DNA of 64,000 nt from Sediminispirochaeta smaragdinae DSM 11293 (GTDB lineage: Bacteria; Spirochaetota; Spirochaetia; DSM-16054; Sediminispirochaetaceae), in contig NC_014364.1 in assembly GCF_000143985.1 (NCBI RefSeq), positions 3,844,001 to 3,908,000 of the forward strand. The letters are read 5' to 3'. Shown here piece by piece: positions 17,788 through 27,311 of this stretch. The notes beneath the pieces were generated by a model, which saw only the letters and a list, made by a program, of their open reading frames with translations, was not told the origin of the DNA and did not search any database. The translations under genes were made by a program, and so were the position numbers. Every line of letters begins with the position of its first letter. The first letter of the stretch is position 1.

Positions 17788-18633
17788 ATGGATCGACATA
17801 AACTACTGCTTTTTCAAACCGATTTCGGCAGACTCGAAGGAACGGTGGCGGAGATGTACGGGGTGGCCCTTGGGGTCGATCAGGGCCTCAAAATCCATGA
17901 GATTACCCACTACATCCCCCAGTTCAATATCTGGGAGGCCAGTTATCGCCTCATGCAGGCCCTGCCCTGGTGGCCGAAGGAGACGGTGGCCGTCTCGGTA
18001 GTTGATCCGGGAGTCGGCTCGAGCAGAAGATCGGTGGTTGCAAAAACCTCACAGGATCACTATATCGTCACCCCGGACAACGGAAGCCTTACCCATATTG
18101 CCAAGCATGTGGGGCTTAGTGCTTTGCGGGAGATAGACGAGAGAACAAACAGGGCCCCGGGAAGCGGAGAGAGCCACACCTTCCACGGCAGGGATGTCTA
18201 CGGCTATACCGGTGCACGGCTTGCTTCGGGAACCATCACCTTCGACGAGGTCGGCCCAAAGCTCGATCCGAAGAGCATCGTCACCCTTCCCGTCGCAGAG
18301 CCCGAAACGGGAAAAGGCTCTGCCAGCGGTATGATCGAGATCCTCGATATCCGTTACGGGAATGTCTGGACGAACATTCCCAAAAAGCTCTTCGCCTCGG
18401 CAGGTTTTAGCTCCGGATGCAAGGCCCTTGTCACCATTACCCGAAGCGGCGAAACACTCTTCCAGGAAACCCTGCCCTACCTCGACTTTTTCTCGGCAGC
18501 AGAGCCTGGAGAGGATCTTATCTACAATAACGAGCTCCTCTTTGTCTCCCTCTCCACCAATCAGGGAAGTTTCGCCGAAAAGCATGGCATCCAATCCGGA
18601 CCGGAGTGGAAAATCCGGTTCGAGATCGCATAA
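17788..18633 (+). CDS. SAM hydrolase (DUF62), copy 2
   Basis: 281-residue paralogue of the preceding gene, aligning end to end without large gaps. D73 and R80 ([11 protein letters not shown]) and H133 ([10 protein letters not shown]) preserve the catalytic set. The pair shares [12 protein letters not shown] and DPGVGxSRxSVVA exactly or nearly so. It begins 29 nt after copy 1, behind AGAGGCAAGCT. Both copies look intact, so neither seems a decaying duplicate; they may form a heteromer or differ in substrate. Confidence 0.9.
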   Translation: MDRHKLLLFQTDFGRLEGTVAEMYGVALGVDQGLKIHEITHYIPQFNIWEASYRLMQALPWWPKETVAVSVVDPGVGSSRRSVVAKTSQDHYIVTPDNGSLTHIAKHVGLSALREIDERTNRAPGSGESHTFHGRDVYGYTGARLASGTITFDEVGPKLDPKSIVTLPVAEPETGKGSASGMIEILDIRYGNVWTNIPKKLFASAGFSSGCKALVTITRSGETLFQETLPYLDFFSAAEPGEDLIYNNELLFVSLSTNQGSFAEKHGIQSGPEWKIRFEIA

Positions 18634-18650
18634 TAAAAGGAGTTGCGTCT

Positions 18651-19205
18651 ATGAAAAAGCTCTCTCCCAAAACGGTGGTGATCATCGCCATCGGCGCCGC
18701 CCTCTACGGAATCGGGGGCCTGCCGATCTTCGGTATTCCGATCTTTGCAGAGACCACCCTGAAACCGGCCATGGCAATCCTGGCGATCTTTGCCGCCCTC
18801 TACGGACCTGTGGTCGGATTCCTCGTCGGGTTTCTCGGACACTGGATCACCGATCTTTTCGCCGGCTGGGGCGTCTGGATGACCTGGGTCCTCGGTTCCG
18901 GTATCGTCGGAATCGTCATCGGCCTCTTTCCCATCATCACAAAGGACAAGGTGGATGAAGGAATATTCGCAACCAAAGAGATCATCATCTTCATCATCCT
19001 GGCCTTCATCGGTAACTTTGTGGGCTACAGCATTTCGGCCTTTCTCGATTATGTCCTCTACGCCGAACCCGCCAGCAAGGTTATCGCCCAGCAGCTGATC
19101 ATCGCCAGCACCAACACGGTCATCATTGCAATCATCGGATCGATCATCATGGCCCTGATTGCAAAACGAAACCGACAGGGCAGCGAGCTTTCCGAGGAAG
19201 AATGA
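18651..19205 (+). CDS. ECF transporter S component, UPF0397-like
   Basis: 184-residue membrane protein with five to six hydrophobic segments. The N-terminal [19 protein letters not shown], the [25 protein letters not shown] core and the [15 protein letters not shown] segment resemble the UPF0397 group, often labelled a riboflavin-type S component although substrates are unsettled. The start at Met (18651) is set by AAGGAG 9 nt upstream. It would confer substrate specificity on the transporter made with the next two genes. The neighbouring SAM hydrolases hint at a SAM-, methionine- or adenosine-related ligand. Confidence 0.78.
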   Translation: MKKLSPKTVVIIAIGAALYGIGGLPIFGIPIFAETTLKPAMAILAIFAALYGPVVGFLVGFLGHWITDLFAGWGVWMTWVLGSGIVGIVIGLFPIITKDKVDEGIFATKEIIIFIILAFIGNFVGYSISAFLDYVLYAEPASKVIAQQLIIASTNTVIIAIIGSIIMALIAKRNRQGSELSEEE

Positions 19206-20944
19206 GCCAGGCGCTCCTTTCCTTCGAAACGTTCTCCTTTCGGTATAAAAGCCAGAAGGCCCCCACCCTGAAGGAGATATCCCTCAGGGTGGAAGCCGGA
19301 GAAAAGATACTCATTGTCGGTCCCTCGGGAAGCGGGAAAACGACCCTCGGTTCCTGCATCAACGGGTTAATCCCCTTCTCGTTCGAGGGGTCGATAAGCG
19401 GAAGCTTCAGGCTCGAAGGTAAGGAGAGTAAAGACGCCGATCTCCATGAGCGGGGCGAGCTGGTGGGAACGGTGCTGCAGGACACCGATAGTCAGTTTGT
19501 CGGCCTTTCGGTGGCCGAAGACATTGCCTTTGCCCTGGAAAACGCGGCGGTAGGCCGACCGGAAATGATCGACCAGGTGAAGAAGGCCTCGGCCATGGTG
19601 GGGATGGAGGAATTTCTCGCACGCTCACCCTTTGAGCTGTCCGGAGGACAAAAACAGCGGGTCTCCCTGGCTGGGATTCTGGTGGACGACGTGGACCTTC
19701 TCCTTTTCGACGAGCCTCTGGCGAACCTCGATCCGAAGACGGGAAAGGTCGCCATCGAACTCATCGATGAGATCCACCGAAAAACAGGGAAAACCGTCAT
19801 CATCATCGAGCATCGTCTCGAAGATGTCCTCCACCGGCCGGTCGACCGGATTCTGCTCATGGAGCAGGGACGAATCATCGCCGACGAGAAGCCCGACAAG
19901 CTGCTTGCAGGCTCCCTTCTCGCTGAAAAAGGAATCAGGGAGCCCCTTTATATCGCGGCCATGAAATTCGCAGGCTGCACACTTTCCGAAGAGGACAGGG
20001 CCGCATCCATCGATACCATCCGCCTGGAGAAGCACCGTGAGAAAATCCTGAAGTGGTTCAGGGAACGACAGCTCCCCCGGCCGGAGGCAAAGGGCCCCTC
20101 GCTGCTTCGCCTCGAATCGGTAAGCTACTCCTACACGGGTGAGCGAAAGGCGCTGGAGGAGATCAGCTTCGATATCAGAGAGGGAGAGATGGTTTCCATC
20201 CTCGGGAAAAACGGAGCCGGAAAATCGACCCTGGCCGCCATCATTACCGGGCTTATCAAACAGGATTCCGGAAAGCTCTTTTTTCGCGACGAAGAAATCT
20301 CCAAGACGACGATTGCCGACAGAAGCCGCGAGATCGGCTTTGTGATGCAAAACCCCAACCACATGATCAGCCACCACATGATCCGGGAAGAGGTCGGTTT
20401 CGGCCCGAAGCTGCGGCAGATGCCGGAAGATGAGATCGAACGGCGAATCGACGAGGCACTGAAACTCTGCGGCCTCTACCGCTTCAGGAACTGGCCCATC
20501 GGCTCCCTCAGCTACGGCCAGAAAAAACGGGTAACCATCGCCTCGATCTTGGTAATGGAGCCCAAGCTCCTGATCCTGGACGAGCCCACGGCTGGCCAGG
20601 ATTATCGTCACTACACCGATATCATGGAGTTTCTCCGCAGGCTCAACGACGAGGCGGGCCTGACGATTGTATTCATCACCCACGACATGCATCTGGCCCT
20701 GGAATACACCGCCAGATCGATCGTGCTGACCGACGGCAAGATGATCGGGGACGATTCCATGTCCAGGATTTTCAGTAACCCCGGGATCATCGAAACGGCC
20801 AACCTGAAGCCGACCAGTCTCTACGAGCTGGCCAACAAGCTGGGAATCGGAGAAGTCGACCGGTTCATCGACCGTTTCATTGAAGAGGAGCAAAGGCAAC
20901 GCACATGGACCAGTCAAAAATCCGCTTCGGCCTCAACTACATAG
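19202..20944 (+). CDS. ECF transporter ATPase, fused EcfA1-EcfA2
   Basis: 580 residues, two complete ABC domains in one chain. Domain 1 has Walker A GPSGSGKT (40-47), signature LSGGQ (146-150) and Walker B LLLFDEP. Domain 2 has GKNGAGKS (335-342), signature LSYGQ (436-440) and LLILDEP. Residues about 235-300 form the linker seen in fused cobalt/HMP-type ECF ATPases. The start overlaps the S-component stop by 4 nt (ATGA). Both sites look competent for ATP hydrolysis. Confidence 0.9.
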   Translation: MSQALLSFETFSFRYKSQKAPTLKEISLRVEAGEKILIVGPSGSGKTTLGSCINGLIPFSFEGSISGSFRLEGKESKDADLHERGELVGTVLQDTDSQFVGLSVAEDIAFALENAAVGRPEMIDQVKKASAMVGMEEFLARSPFELSGGQKQRVSLAGILVDDVDLLLFDEPLANLDPKTGKVAIELIDEIHRKTGKTVIIIEHRLEDVLHRPVDRILLMEQGRIIADEKPDKLLAGSLLAEKGIREPLYIAAMKFAGCTLSEEDRAASIDTIRLEKHREKILKWFRERQLPRPEAKGPSLLRLESVSYSYTGERKALEEISFDIREGEMVSILGKNGAGKSTLAAIITGLIKQDSGKLFFRDEEISKTTIADRSREIGFVMQNPNHMISHHMIREEVGFGPKLRQMPEDEIERRIDEALKLCGLYRFRNWPIGSLSYGQKKRVTIASILVMEPKLLILDEPTAGQDYRHYTDIMEFLRRLNDEAGLTIVFITHDMHLALEYTARSIVLTDGKMIGDDSMSRIFSNPGIIETANLKPTSLYELANKLGIGEVDRFIDRFIEEEQRQRTWTSQKSASASTT

Positions 20945-21744
20945 ATACGGCCTCCCCCCTCCACAGGCTTTCGGGCGTGACGAAATTCGCCCTGTTCATC
21001 TACTGGATCACCGTGGTGCTCACCACCTTCGATCTAAGGATCCTTGCAGGAATGCTCTTCTTCGGCCTCCTTCTCATAGTGCTCTCACGGGTGCCCTTTC
21101 GCATCTACCGCCCCTTCCTTTTATTCATGATCTATATCCTCATCATGAACAGCCTCTTTATGTTTCTCTTCGCCCCCATGCAGGGCGTCGAGTACATGGG
21201 ATCGAAAACCGTATTGTTCGTCATCACCGAGCGTTACACCGTGACGCGGGAAACCCTCTTTTACCTTCTGGTGATCGCCGTCAAACACTTTTCGATCTTT
21301 CCCATGGCCCTGCTCTTTGTCTTCACCACCCATCCCACGGAATTTGCCTCGAGTCTGAACAGAATCGGTGTCCCCTACAAGGTCGCCTATTCGGTGAGCC
21401 TCACCCTCCGCTATCTGCCTGAGATCACCAAGGACTTTGTCAACATCATGCAAAGCCAGCAGGCCAGGGGCGTGGACATATCCAAAAACGTCCCCCTAAA
21501 GCAGCGGATCACCAACGTTACCCGGGTACTGATTCCCCTTCTCCTCTCCAGCCTGGACAAGGCCGAGGTGATCAGCAACGCCATGAGTCTGCGGGGCTTC
21601 GGCACGGAAAAAAAGCGGACATGGTACAACGCCCGCCCCCTCGCAAAAGGGGACGCCATAGTCTTTACCGCCATGGCGCTTTTCCTCATCTTCGCCGTCT
21701 GGATGAAACGCAACCTCGGAACCATGTTCTGGTACCCCTTTTAA
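20905..21744 (+). CDS. ECF transporter T component
   Basis: 279-residue EcfT scaffold subunit with about six membrane segments. The coupling motif pair is QARGVDI and MSLRGFG, the Ala-Arg-Gly and Arg-Gly helices that dock on the ATPases. It overlaps the ATPase gene by 40 nt in another frame, with its RBS inside that gene. It completes the S-A-T set, so this is a dedicated ECF module rather than an S component relying on a shared energising unit. Confidence 0.88.
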   Translation: MDQSKIRFGLNYIDTASPLHRLSGVTKFALFIYWITVVLTTFDLRILAGMLFFGLLLIVLSRVPFRIYRPFLLFMIYILIMNSLFMFLFAPMQGVEYMGSKTVLFVITERYTVTRETLFYLLVIAVKHFSIFPMALLFVFTTHPTEFASSLNRIGVPYKVAYSVSLTLRYLPEITKDFVNIMQSQQARGVDISKNVPLKQRITNVTRVLIPLLLSSLDKAEVISNAMSLRGFGTEKKRTWYNARPLAKGDAIVFTAMALFLIFAVWMKRNLGTMFWYPF

Positions 21745-21919
21745 AAGGGCCATTGGGCGGCTCCTCGCTATCGCTCGGACCGGGCTTTGCGCTCCAACGC
21801 TTCGCCCCGCGTCTTCGGGACTCGGGCACGGGCTCACTCCCGATCGCCCTCCTCGTCCCCGCGGGGCTCCAGGGTTTCCGCTCCAATCCCTGCCGCGGGA
21901 AGAAAGAATCATAACCTAC
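21745..21919. other. GC-rich intergenic stretch, possible dispersed repeat
   Basis: No gene is supported here. The stretch from about 21750 to 21900 is strikingly richer in G and C than its surroundings and full of short CGCT, GCTCC and CGGG repeats, e.g. GCTCCAACGC and GCTCCAATCC. It ends just before the MITE-like element. It resembles multicopy intergenic sequence more than coding DNA; only a whole-genome comparison could confirm this. Confidence 0.4.
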
Positions 21920-22062
21920 TGTTCCGAATCCTGGTGGTTGAAAGAGCTCAACTTCTTTTCCTGTAGTCAGATACAAGCAAAACTATGAAAAAAAGTACAC
22001 ACAGGCATAAAAGCAAGTATTTTACCGGTAAAAAGACAGGTAAACCACCAGGATTCGGAACA
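21920..22062. repeat. MITE-like element, full-length copy 2 (143 bp)
   Basis: Perfect 20-bp terminal inverted repeat TGTTCCGAATCCTGGTGGTT (21920-21939) and complement (22043-22062). CTAC flanks both sides (21916-21919, 22063-22066), which is GTAG on the other strand, matching the flanks of the copy at 13983. It is inserted in the opposite orientation to that copy. The inside contains the palindrome TTTTACCGGTAAAA and an AAAAGAA(A/G)TTG segment shared with copy 1. No open reading frame of note. Confidence 0.78.
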
Positions 22063-22080
22063 CTACATATCACATATATG

Positions 22081-22125
22081 TTGACTTAATCATAAGGTAC
22101 CTTTATATTATTATAAAGGTACCTT
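22081..22125 (+). promoter_or_regulatory. Promoter and palindromic operator of the ABC-2/MarR operon
   Basis: TTGACT (22081-22086), a 17-bp spacer and TATATT (22104-22109) make the promoter. A perfect inverted repeat covers 22094-22125: 14-bp arms AAGGTACCTTTATA around a 4-bp centre. Each arm itself contains the palindrome AAGGTACCTT, so two dimer sites may be present. It overlaps the -10 element and is most likely the binding site of the MarR protein encoded last in the operon. Confidence 0.75.
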
Positions 22126-22166
22126 ACTAACAATATTAGAATTCAGATGCATATGAGGTGATATCG

Positions 22167-23087
22167 ATGAAGAATATCATAGAAGTACATAACTTTACGA
22201 AAGAATACGGGGATTTCACAGCAGTAAACGATATCTCGTTTGGGGTAAAAGAGGGCACTATCTTTGCATTTCTCGGTCCAAACGGTGCGGGAAAAAGTAC
22301 AACTATCAACACTTTGTGTACGATCCTGGAAAAAACTGCTGGGGAAATGACCATAAACGGCCATGACGTATCAGAACAGAAGGATTTGGTACGAAAGGAT
22401 ATCGGCATTGTGTTTCAGGAATCGACTCTTGATGAGAGGCTTACGGTCGAAGAAAATCTTCGATTCCATTGTGATTTTTATAAAGTACCGAAAGAGAAGA
22501 TTTCCGAACGCATCAATTTTGTTCTCGATCTCGTGGAACTGGGAAATCGAAAAACGGCAAAGGTTGCTTCGTTGTCCGGGGGGATGAAAAGACGAGTGGA
22601 AATCGCTCGTGCTCTTGTCCACTTTCCAAAAGTATTGTTCCTCGACGAGCCCACCGCAGGCCTTGATCCGCAGACGCGGGCGAATGTCTGGGAGTATATT
22701 CAAAAACTACAAAAAGAGAAGCATATCACGATATTTCTCACCACTCATTATATGGATGAAGCGGAAATATGCTCGGATATCGCGATTATGGATCACGGTA
22801 AGATTATTGCCTTTGATACACCTGAAAATCTCAAAAAACAGTTTACCGATATCCGAATACAGATTGAAAGTCGGAATCCGGAAAAAATCGAGAACTTTTT
22901 CCGTCTTATAAAACGGGAGATTTCCTACGAACGGAATAACGAATATTTTACCATACGTACTCAAGATCCATCCAAAGCGCTCGAGTTACTTTCTTACTGT
23001 AAAGAGAACATTTCTGATTTTGAGGTACGAAAGGGTACGCTGAATGAAGTTTTTTTAGCAATCACAGGTAAGGAGATAAGAAACTAA
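22167..23087 (+). CDS. ABC exporter ATPase (DrrA-like)
   Basis: 306-residue ATPase of the ABC-2/drug-resistance type. Walker A GPNGAGKST at about 37-45, signature LSGGMKRRVEIARAL, Walker B LFLDEPTAGLDP, then a C-terminal regulatory segment of about 80 residues as in DrrA. The start at 22167 is set by GAGGTG; an upstream GTG frame start is less likely. The stop shares a base with the permease start. Substrate unknown; family members expel drugs or lipids. Confidence 0.88.
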   Translation: MKNIIEVHNFTKEYGDFTAVNDISFGVKEGTIFAFLGPNGAGKSTTINTLCTILEKTAGEMTINGHDVSEQKDLVRKDIGIVFQESTLDERLTVEENLRFHCDFYKVPKEKISERINFVLDLVELGNRKTAKVASLSGGMKRRVEIARALVHFPKVLFLDEPTAGLDPQTRANVWEYIQKLQKEKHITIFLTTHYMDEAEICSDIAIMDHGKIIAFDTPENLKKQFTDIRIQIESRNPEKIENFFRLIKREISYERNNEYFTIRTQDPSKALELLSYCKENISDFEVRKGTLNEVFLAITGKEIRN

Positions 23088-23914
23088 TGAATACCATTGG
23101 AGCCATATTGCAGCGGAATTTATTGAATTTCATTCGGGACAGGGGAAGATTGTTCGGCGGGATAATCATGTCGTTGTTCTTCTTATTTATCTTTTCCTTT
23201 GTCATGAAATCGCCGACAAGCGGCCCCGCACAGCCGATGAATTATCTGATTTCCGGCGTCATTATCATGACGGTATTCCAGTCGAGCCTGAATAACTCGA
23301 CCGATATTCTGTCGGATATCGCGAGCGGGTTCATGAAAGAGGTTCTTGTGGCGCCCATCACCAGAGCTCAAATATCAATCGGCCATATACTTTCGAGTAC
23401 CGTGATCGCCGTACTACAAGGACTTCTAATAGTGATTGTTGCCATGTTTATGGGACTGCAACTGGATCTTGTTCATTTTAGTGCGATGATCGTCGTTATG
23501 ATAGTCGCTGGAGGGACCTTCGGTTCCATCGGATTGTTTCTTGCCACGATATCCCGAAATTCTTCTTCGTTTCAGATTGTAAGTACCATGATTATCATGC
23601 CGTTTACGTTTCTCTCCGGTGCATATATTCCGACTACGCTTATGCCGAAGTTTCTCATGCCTCTAGTGTATGTTAATCCGCTGACATATATCACTTCGAT
23701 ATTTAGATACATCACCCTTAGAATGGAAAGCCTCCCCCTGCCCGAGCTGGCTAAGCAGGGCGTGGCATTTGACATCCATGGCTTTATGCTCACGCCGTTT
23801 ATGGGTTTTTGCGTTATCATTATCATCGGAATTGTTTTTTTCATGCTATGTGTACAGAAGTTCAATACTGCCGACTTCTCAAGTGTCAAGGTTGCTAAGG
23901 TGCATCGCAGATAA
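23087..23914 (+). CDS. ABC-2 type exporter permease
   Basis: 275-residue permease with six predicted membrane segments and the ABC-2 family features PMNYLISGVIIMTVFQSSLN near the second helix and MPFTFLSGAYIPTTLMPKFL before the fifth. The ATG overlaps the ATPase stop (TAATG). Together the two genes make a dimeric efflux pump. Confidence 0.85.
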   Translation: MNTIGAILQRNLLNFIRDRGRLFGGIIMSLFFLFIFSFVMKSPTSGPAQPMNYLISGVIIMTVFQSSLNNSTDILSDIASGFMKEVLVAPITRAQISIGHILSSTVIAVLQGLLIVIVAMFMGLQLDLVHFSAMIVVMIVAGGTFGSIGLFLATISRNSSSFQIVSTMIIMPFTFLSGAYIPTTLMPKFLMPLVYVNPLTYITSIFRYITLRMESLPLPELAKQGVAFDIHGFMLTPFMGFCVIIIIGIVFFMLCVQKFNTADFSSVKVAKVHRR

Positions 23915-23944
23915 ATAAAACGATATCAAATTAGGGAGGGTTAC

Positions 23945-24505
23945 ATGATCAATAATACCAATGAACTTCTTGAAAAACTGATGCATATGAGCTGGCTGCT
24001 CAGAATTCAGCAAATGAAGCACTACAGGGATCACGGTCCCATGGGGACCCCCTATAGAGGCCAGGGACGAATCCTCGCCATTCTTGCCTTAAAACCGGAG
24101 ATCAGTCAAAGAGAATTGTCGCGAATCCTGGACATCCGACCTCAATCGCTGGGCGAGCTCCTAGTCAAGCTGGAGAGGCAGGGGTTCATCGTCAGAACGC
24201 CCTCGGAACAGGACCGACGAGTGATGCTTGTCCGACTGACAAAGGAGGGAGCGGAAGCGGCAAAAACCTCTGAAGATGCCGGCGAACAAGAGGCATTCTT
24301 TAACTGCCTTTCCGAGGATGAACAGAATCAATTCGACGAATTCCTGGATCGCCTTATCAACGAGCTCGAGAAAAGCCTGGACAGAGATGAAGCTGATAGA
24401 TTTACGGACCGCTTTAGCTCAAGACGAGGCCCAAACAGGCCAAGTCGATTCGACCATCGCTTCGACGGCTTTTTTCGATCCAATCACTTCAGGGACCGTG
24501 ACTGA
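23945..24505 (+). CDS. MarR-family regulator
   Basis: 186 residues with a winged helix-turn-helix (about 45-115): ISQRELSRILDIRPQSLGELLVKLERQGFIVR followed by the DRRVMLVRLTKEG wing. The last 40 residues form an unusual tail rich in Arg, Asp, Phe and Ser (SSRRGPNRPSRFDHRFDGF). GGGAGGG precedes the ATG. As the third gene after the exporter it is likely to repress the operon through the palindrome at 22094-22125 and to respond to an exported compound. Confidence 0.88.
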   Translation: MINNTNELLEKLMHMSWLLRIQQMKHYRDHGPMGTPYRGQGRILAILALKPEISQRELSRILDIRPQSLGELLVKLERQGFIVRTPSEQDRRVMLVRLTKEGAEAAKTSEDAGEQEAFFNCLSEDEQNQFDEFLDRLINELEKSLDRDEADRFTDRFSSRRGPNRPSRFDHRFDGFFRSNHFRDRD

Positions 24506-24569
24506 GGAAAGGCATTCGCATGAGACATAGCCATTCCCCTCATTCTCCCCGCTGGATCAGTAATCCCCC

Positions 24570-26039
24570 CTACGCCTGATACGTAGAGGAAGAAACATTC
24601 CCGCCGGTTCCCGTCCAGTTGGTGTGGAAGTATTCCCCTTCGGGCCGGTCGGTCCGCTCGTAGGTGTGCGCTCCGAAGTAATCCCGCTGGGCCTGAAGGA
24701 GGTTGGCGGGGAGCTGCCCGCTTCGGTAGCCGTCGAAGAAAGAGAGGGCCGAGCTCATGGCAGGGGTTGGAATTCCCGCAAGGGCGGCCCTGCTTACGGT
24801 CCGCCTCCAGCCGTCCTGGCAGCCACTTACAATTTCCTTGAAGTAAGGATCCAGAAGCAGGCTCTTGAGGGAGCGGTTTCCATCGAAGGCCTCTTTGATT
24901 TTGCCGAGGAAGCTGCTGCGAATGATGCAGCCCCCCCTCCACATGAGGGCGATTTCGCCGTAGTTTAGTTTCCACCCGAAGGAATCGGCTGCCTCCCGCA
25001 AGAGCATAAAACCCTGGGTATAGGAGATGATCTTCGATGCAAAGAGGGCCTTCCTGATATCCTCGATCACCCCTTTTCGTTCATCGCCAGAGAGCCTTCC
25101 GTGTGGGGCCTCGCCAATAAAACCGGCGGCCTCCTTTCGTTCTTCCTTGCGGGCCGAAAGGCAGCGTGCATAGACCGCCTCGGCGATGACGGTCACCGGT
25201 ACCGCCAGGTTGAGAGAGTCGATGCCGGTCCATTTGCCCGTTCCCTTTTGTCCCGCCTTGTCTGCAATCTTGGTGACAAGGGGAGAGCCGTCCGTATCCT
25301 TCACCTTCATGATATCTCTGGTGATTTCGATGAGGTAGCTTTCAAGCTCACCCTTGTTCCACTCGGTAAAGACCTCGTACATCTCCTCGTGGGAAAGCCC
25401 GAGCCCCCGGTAGAGTAGATCATAGGCCTCACAGATCATCTGCATATCGCCGTACTCGATACCGTTGTGAACCATCTTCACGTAGTGTCCGGAGCCCTCT
25501 TCCCCTACCCATTCACAGCAGGGAGCTCCGTCCTCGCTCTTTGCCGCAATGGCCTGAAATAGCTGCTTAACCAAGGGCCAGGCCTTGGGATTGCCTCCGG
25601 GCATGATGGAAGGCCCCCGTCTGGCACCTTCTTCTCCGCCGGAGATCCCCGTACCGATAAAAAGGATCCCCTTTGCAGCCAGTTCACGGCTTCGCCTGCT
25701 GGTATCGGGATAGTGTGAGTTTCCTCCGTCGATAATAAGATCCCCGGGTGAAAGCAGGGGAAGCAGCTTTTCGATAAAGATATCGACCACCTCACCGGCC
25801 TTTACCATCAGCATCACCTTTCGCGGCGAGGAAAGGGAGGAGACAAGCTCTCGGAGAGAGCGGGCTCCGATAATCGTATCCCGTCCGGCAGCTGCATCCC
25901 CGAGAAATTCGTCCACCTTACTGGTCGTTCTGTTATAGACCGCGACCGAATAGCCGTGATCATTCATATTCAGTACTAAATTCTGTCCCATGACCGCAAG
26001 CCCGATTAATCCGATATCGGCCCTTCTTTCCATCATCAT
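24570..26039 (-). CDS. gnd: 6-phosphogluconate dehydrogenase, decarboxylating
   Basis: 489-residue long-form 6PGDH. NADP-binding GLAVMGQNLVLNM, the substrate loop GGNSHYPDT, GISGGEEGARRGPSIMPGG and the catalytic KMVHNGIEYGDMQ are all present. It converts 6-phosphogluconate to ribulose-5-phosphate and CO2. The first ATG overlaps the LarA-like gene stop by 4 nt; three successive ATGs are possible and the third has the best spacing from AGGAG. It closes a minus-strand operon whose other genes suggest sugar-acid use. Confidence 0.95.
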   Translation of the reverse strand: MMMERRADIGLIGLAVMGQNLVLNMNDHGYSVAVYNRTTSKVDEFLGDAAAGRDTIIGARSLRELVSSLSSPRKVMLMVKAGEVVDIFIEKLLPLLSPGDLIIDGGNSHYPDTSRRSRELAAKGILFIGTGISGGEEGARRGPSIMPGGNPKAWPLVKQLFQAIAAKSEDGAPCCEWVGEEGSGHYVKMVHNGIEYGDMQMICEAYDLLYRGLGLSHEEMYEVFTEWNKGELESYLIEITRDIMKVKDTDGSPLVTKIADKAGQKGTGKWTGIDSLNLAVPVTVIAEAVYARCLSARKEERKEAAGFIGEAPHGRLSGDERKGVIEDIRKALFASKIISYTQGFMLLREAADSFGWKLNYGEIALMWRGGCIIRSSFLGKIKEAFDGNRSLKSLLLDPYFKEIVSGCQDGWRRTVSRAALAGIPTPAMSSALSFFDGYRSGQLPANLLQAQRDYFGAHTYERTDRPEGEYFHTNWTGTGGNVSSSTYQA

Positions 26040-27310
26040 GCTCCTTTTCGCATTATCTTATCGCAGATCCAAAGCCCCGAGGCCGGGTTCGAGATAAAGA
26101 AAAACGGCTTCCCCTCGCTCCCCTCGTTCCAACCGTCCCGAAGGGTATCGGGACGATAGCGCCTCATCATCATATCAAAGTCGTCATACCGGTAACCGAC
26201 CTTCTCAACCTCTTCCCTGCTCAGAGCACCGGGACAGTAGCGGATGGAAAATCGGCCCTCGCTCGATCCGTGGATAAGGTGTGCCGCCGCAGCAAGATTC
26301 GACGCAAGCTCTCCCCCCGCCGCCACCGCTTCGAGGATCCGATCGGTTCCCGCGTAGCCGTAGCAACGGATAAGCCGGTCTATCTCGCTATCCTCACCGA
26401 AACGATCCACACCCGGAGCAAGAACGATGAGTTCTCCGCCGTCGGCAATGGCCATCCGGCTTCGATAGATGCTTTTATTCCCAAGCCAGGTCGATCGATA
26501 TTCGGCGGGATCAAGATACACCACAATACGTTCGGGGGCACGCTCAAGACGGCAGATGTTAAGCTCCGCCGAAAGGCGACCTGCAGCCTCGAAACAGCGA
26601 CGGTCGTCTCCCAGAAAAAGTCCTACCGGCTTGTTCCCCTCCTCGGTCCGGGCAATAACGGTAAGGGCATACTCCAAAGGGATGTCCCCGGCAAAATGCT
26701 CCTGTGCGTAATCGAGCAGACTTCGCACTGGGGAGTCGATTCTTCCCATGATCCGTTCCATGCCGTATACGGCCCCGAGATAGTGGCTCTTATTGATTCC
26801 CTCACTTCCACCGGTACCGATAAATATGTTCTTGTTATAGTTTGCCATGCCGATCACCTCATGGGGAACCACCTGGCCCAGCGAAAGAATGAGGTCATGC
26901 TCCCCGGAGGCGATACGGCGATTAACCTCGGCCTTCCAGCTCCAGGAGAGGCGGCCCTCGGACAGTTCCGTAATAACCTCGGAGGGAACGGTCCCGAGGG
27001 AGACCACATCGCGACGCCAGTCGTGGACAAGAAAAAGGTGATGGTCGACACCGGGAAACATCAGATTGATTTCCCTATCGGTCATGGGGGCGTGAGTACC
27101 CAGGGCAGGCATGATCGCAGTCACGGCAGGGCCGAAGAACTCAACCGCCCAGCAGGTCAAAAGTCCGGCCAGTCCGTGCATCCTTGTAATGTCCGGCGGC
27201 AGAAGAAGAATACGGCGGCGATCGGAAAAGCGCCCGAGGGCGCGAAAAAATTCCTCTTTCATATGGTCGGGAGCTATCCCCGACCTGTTGATCAGCTCTG
27301 CGTGGATCAT
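26036..27310 (-). CDS. LarA-family (nickel-pincer) hydroxyacid epimerase/racemase
   Basis: 424 residues. Lactate racemase LarA uses a nickel-pincer nucleotide tethered to a lysine. Corresponding residues here are D40 and R43 (PDITR), H73 (GTHAP), H150 (VVPH), K160 (ANYNK, the tether) and H176 (KSHYLG). The H-K and K-H spacings of 10 and 16 match LarA. LarA homologues include a gluconate 2-epimerase. Next to gnd and a sugar transporter, an aldonate epimerase is more likely than a lactate racemase. The cofactor genes larB, larC and larE are not in the window. Confidence 0.82.
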   Translation of the reverse strand: MIHAELINRSGIAPDHMKEEFFRALGRFSDRRRILLLPPDITRMHGLAGLLTCWAVEFFGPAVTAIMPALGTHAPMTDREINLMFPGVDHHLFLVHDWRRDVVSLGTVPSEVITELSEGRLSWSWKAEVNRRIASGEHDLILSLGQVVPHEVIGMANYNKNIFIGTGGSEGINKSHYLGAVYGMERIMGRIDSPVRSLLDYAQEHFAGDIPLEYALTVIARTEEGNKPVGLFLGDDRRCFEAAGRLSAELNICRLERAPERIVVYLDPAEYRSTWLGNKSIYRSRMAIADGGELIVLAPGVDRFGEDSEIDRLIRCYGYAGTDRILEAVAAGGELASNLAAAAHLIHGSSEGRFSIRYCPGALSREEVEKVGYRYDDFDMMMRRYRPDTLRDGWNEGSEGKPFFFISNPASGLWICDKIMRKGA

Positions 27311-27311
27311 A

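Noticed and set aside
19632-20917. Long open frames opposite the ECF ATPase gene
   Set aside because: They are antisense shadows of a GC-rich gene with clear ABC motifs and have no family features or RBS.
26036-27310. Lactate racemase
   Set aside because: Catalytic residues fit the LarA family, but the operon is for sugar or sugar-acid use, and LarA homologues have varied hydroxyacid substrates.
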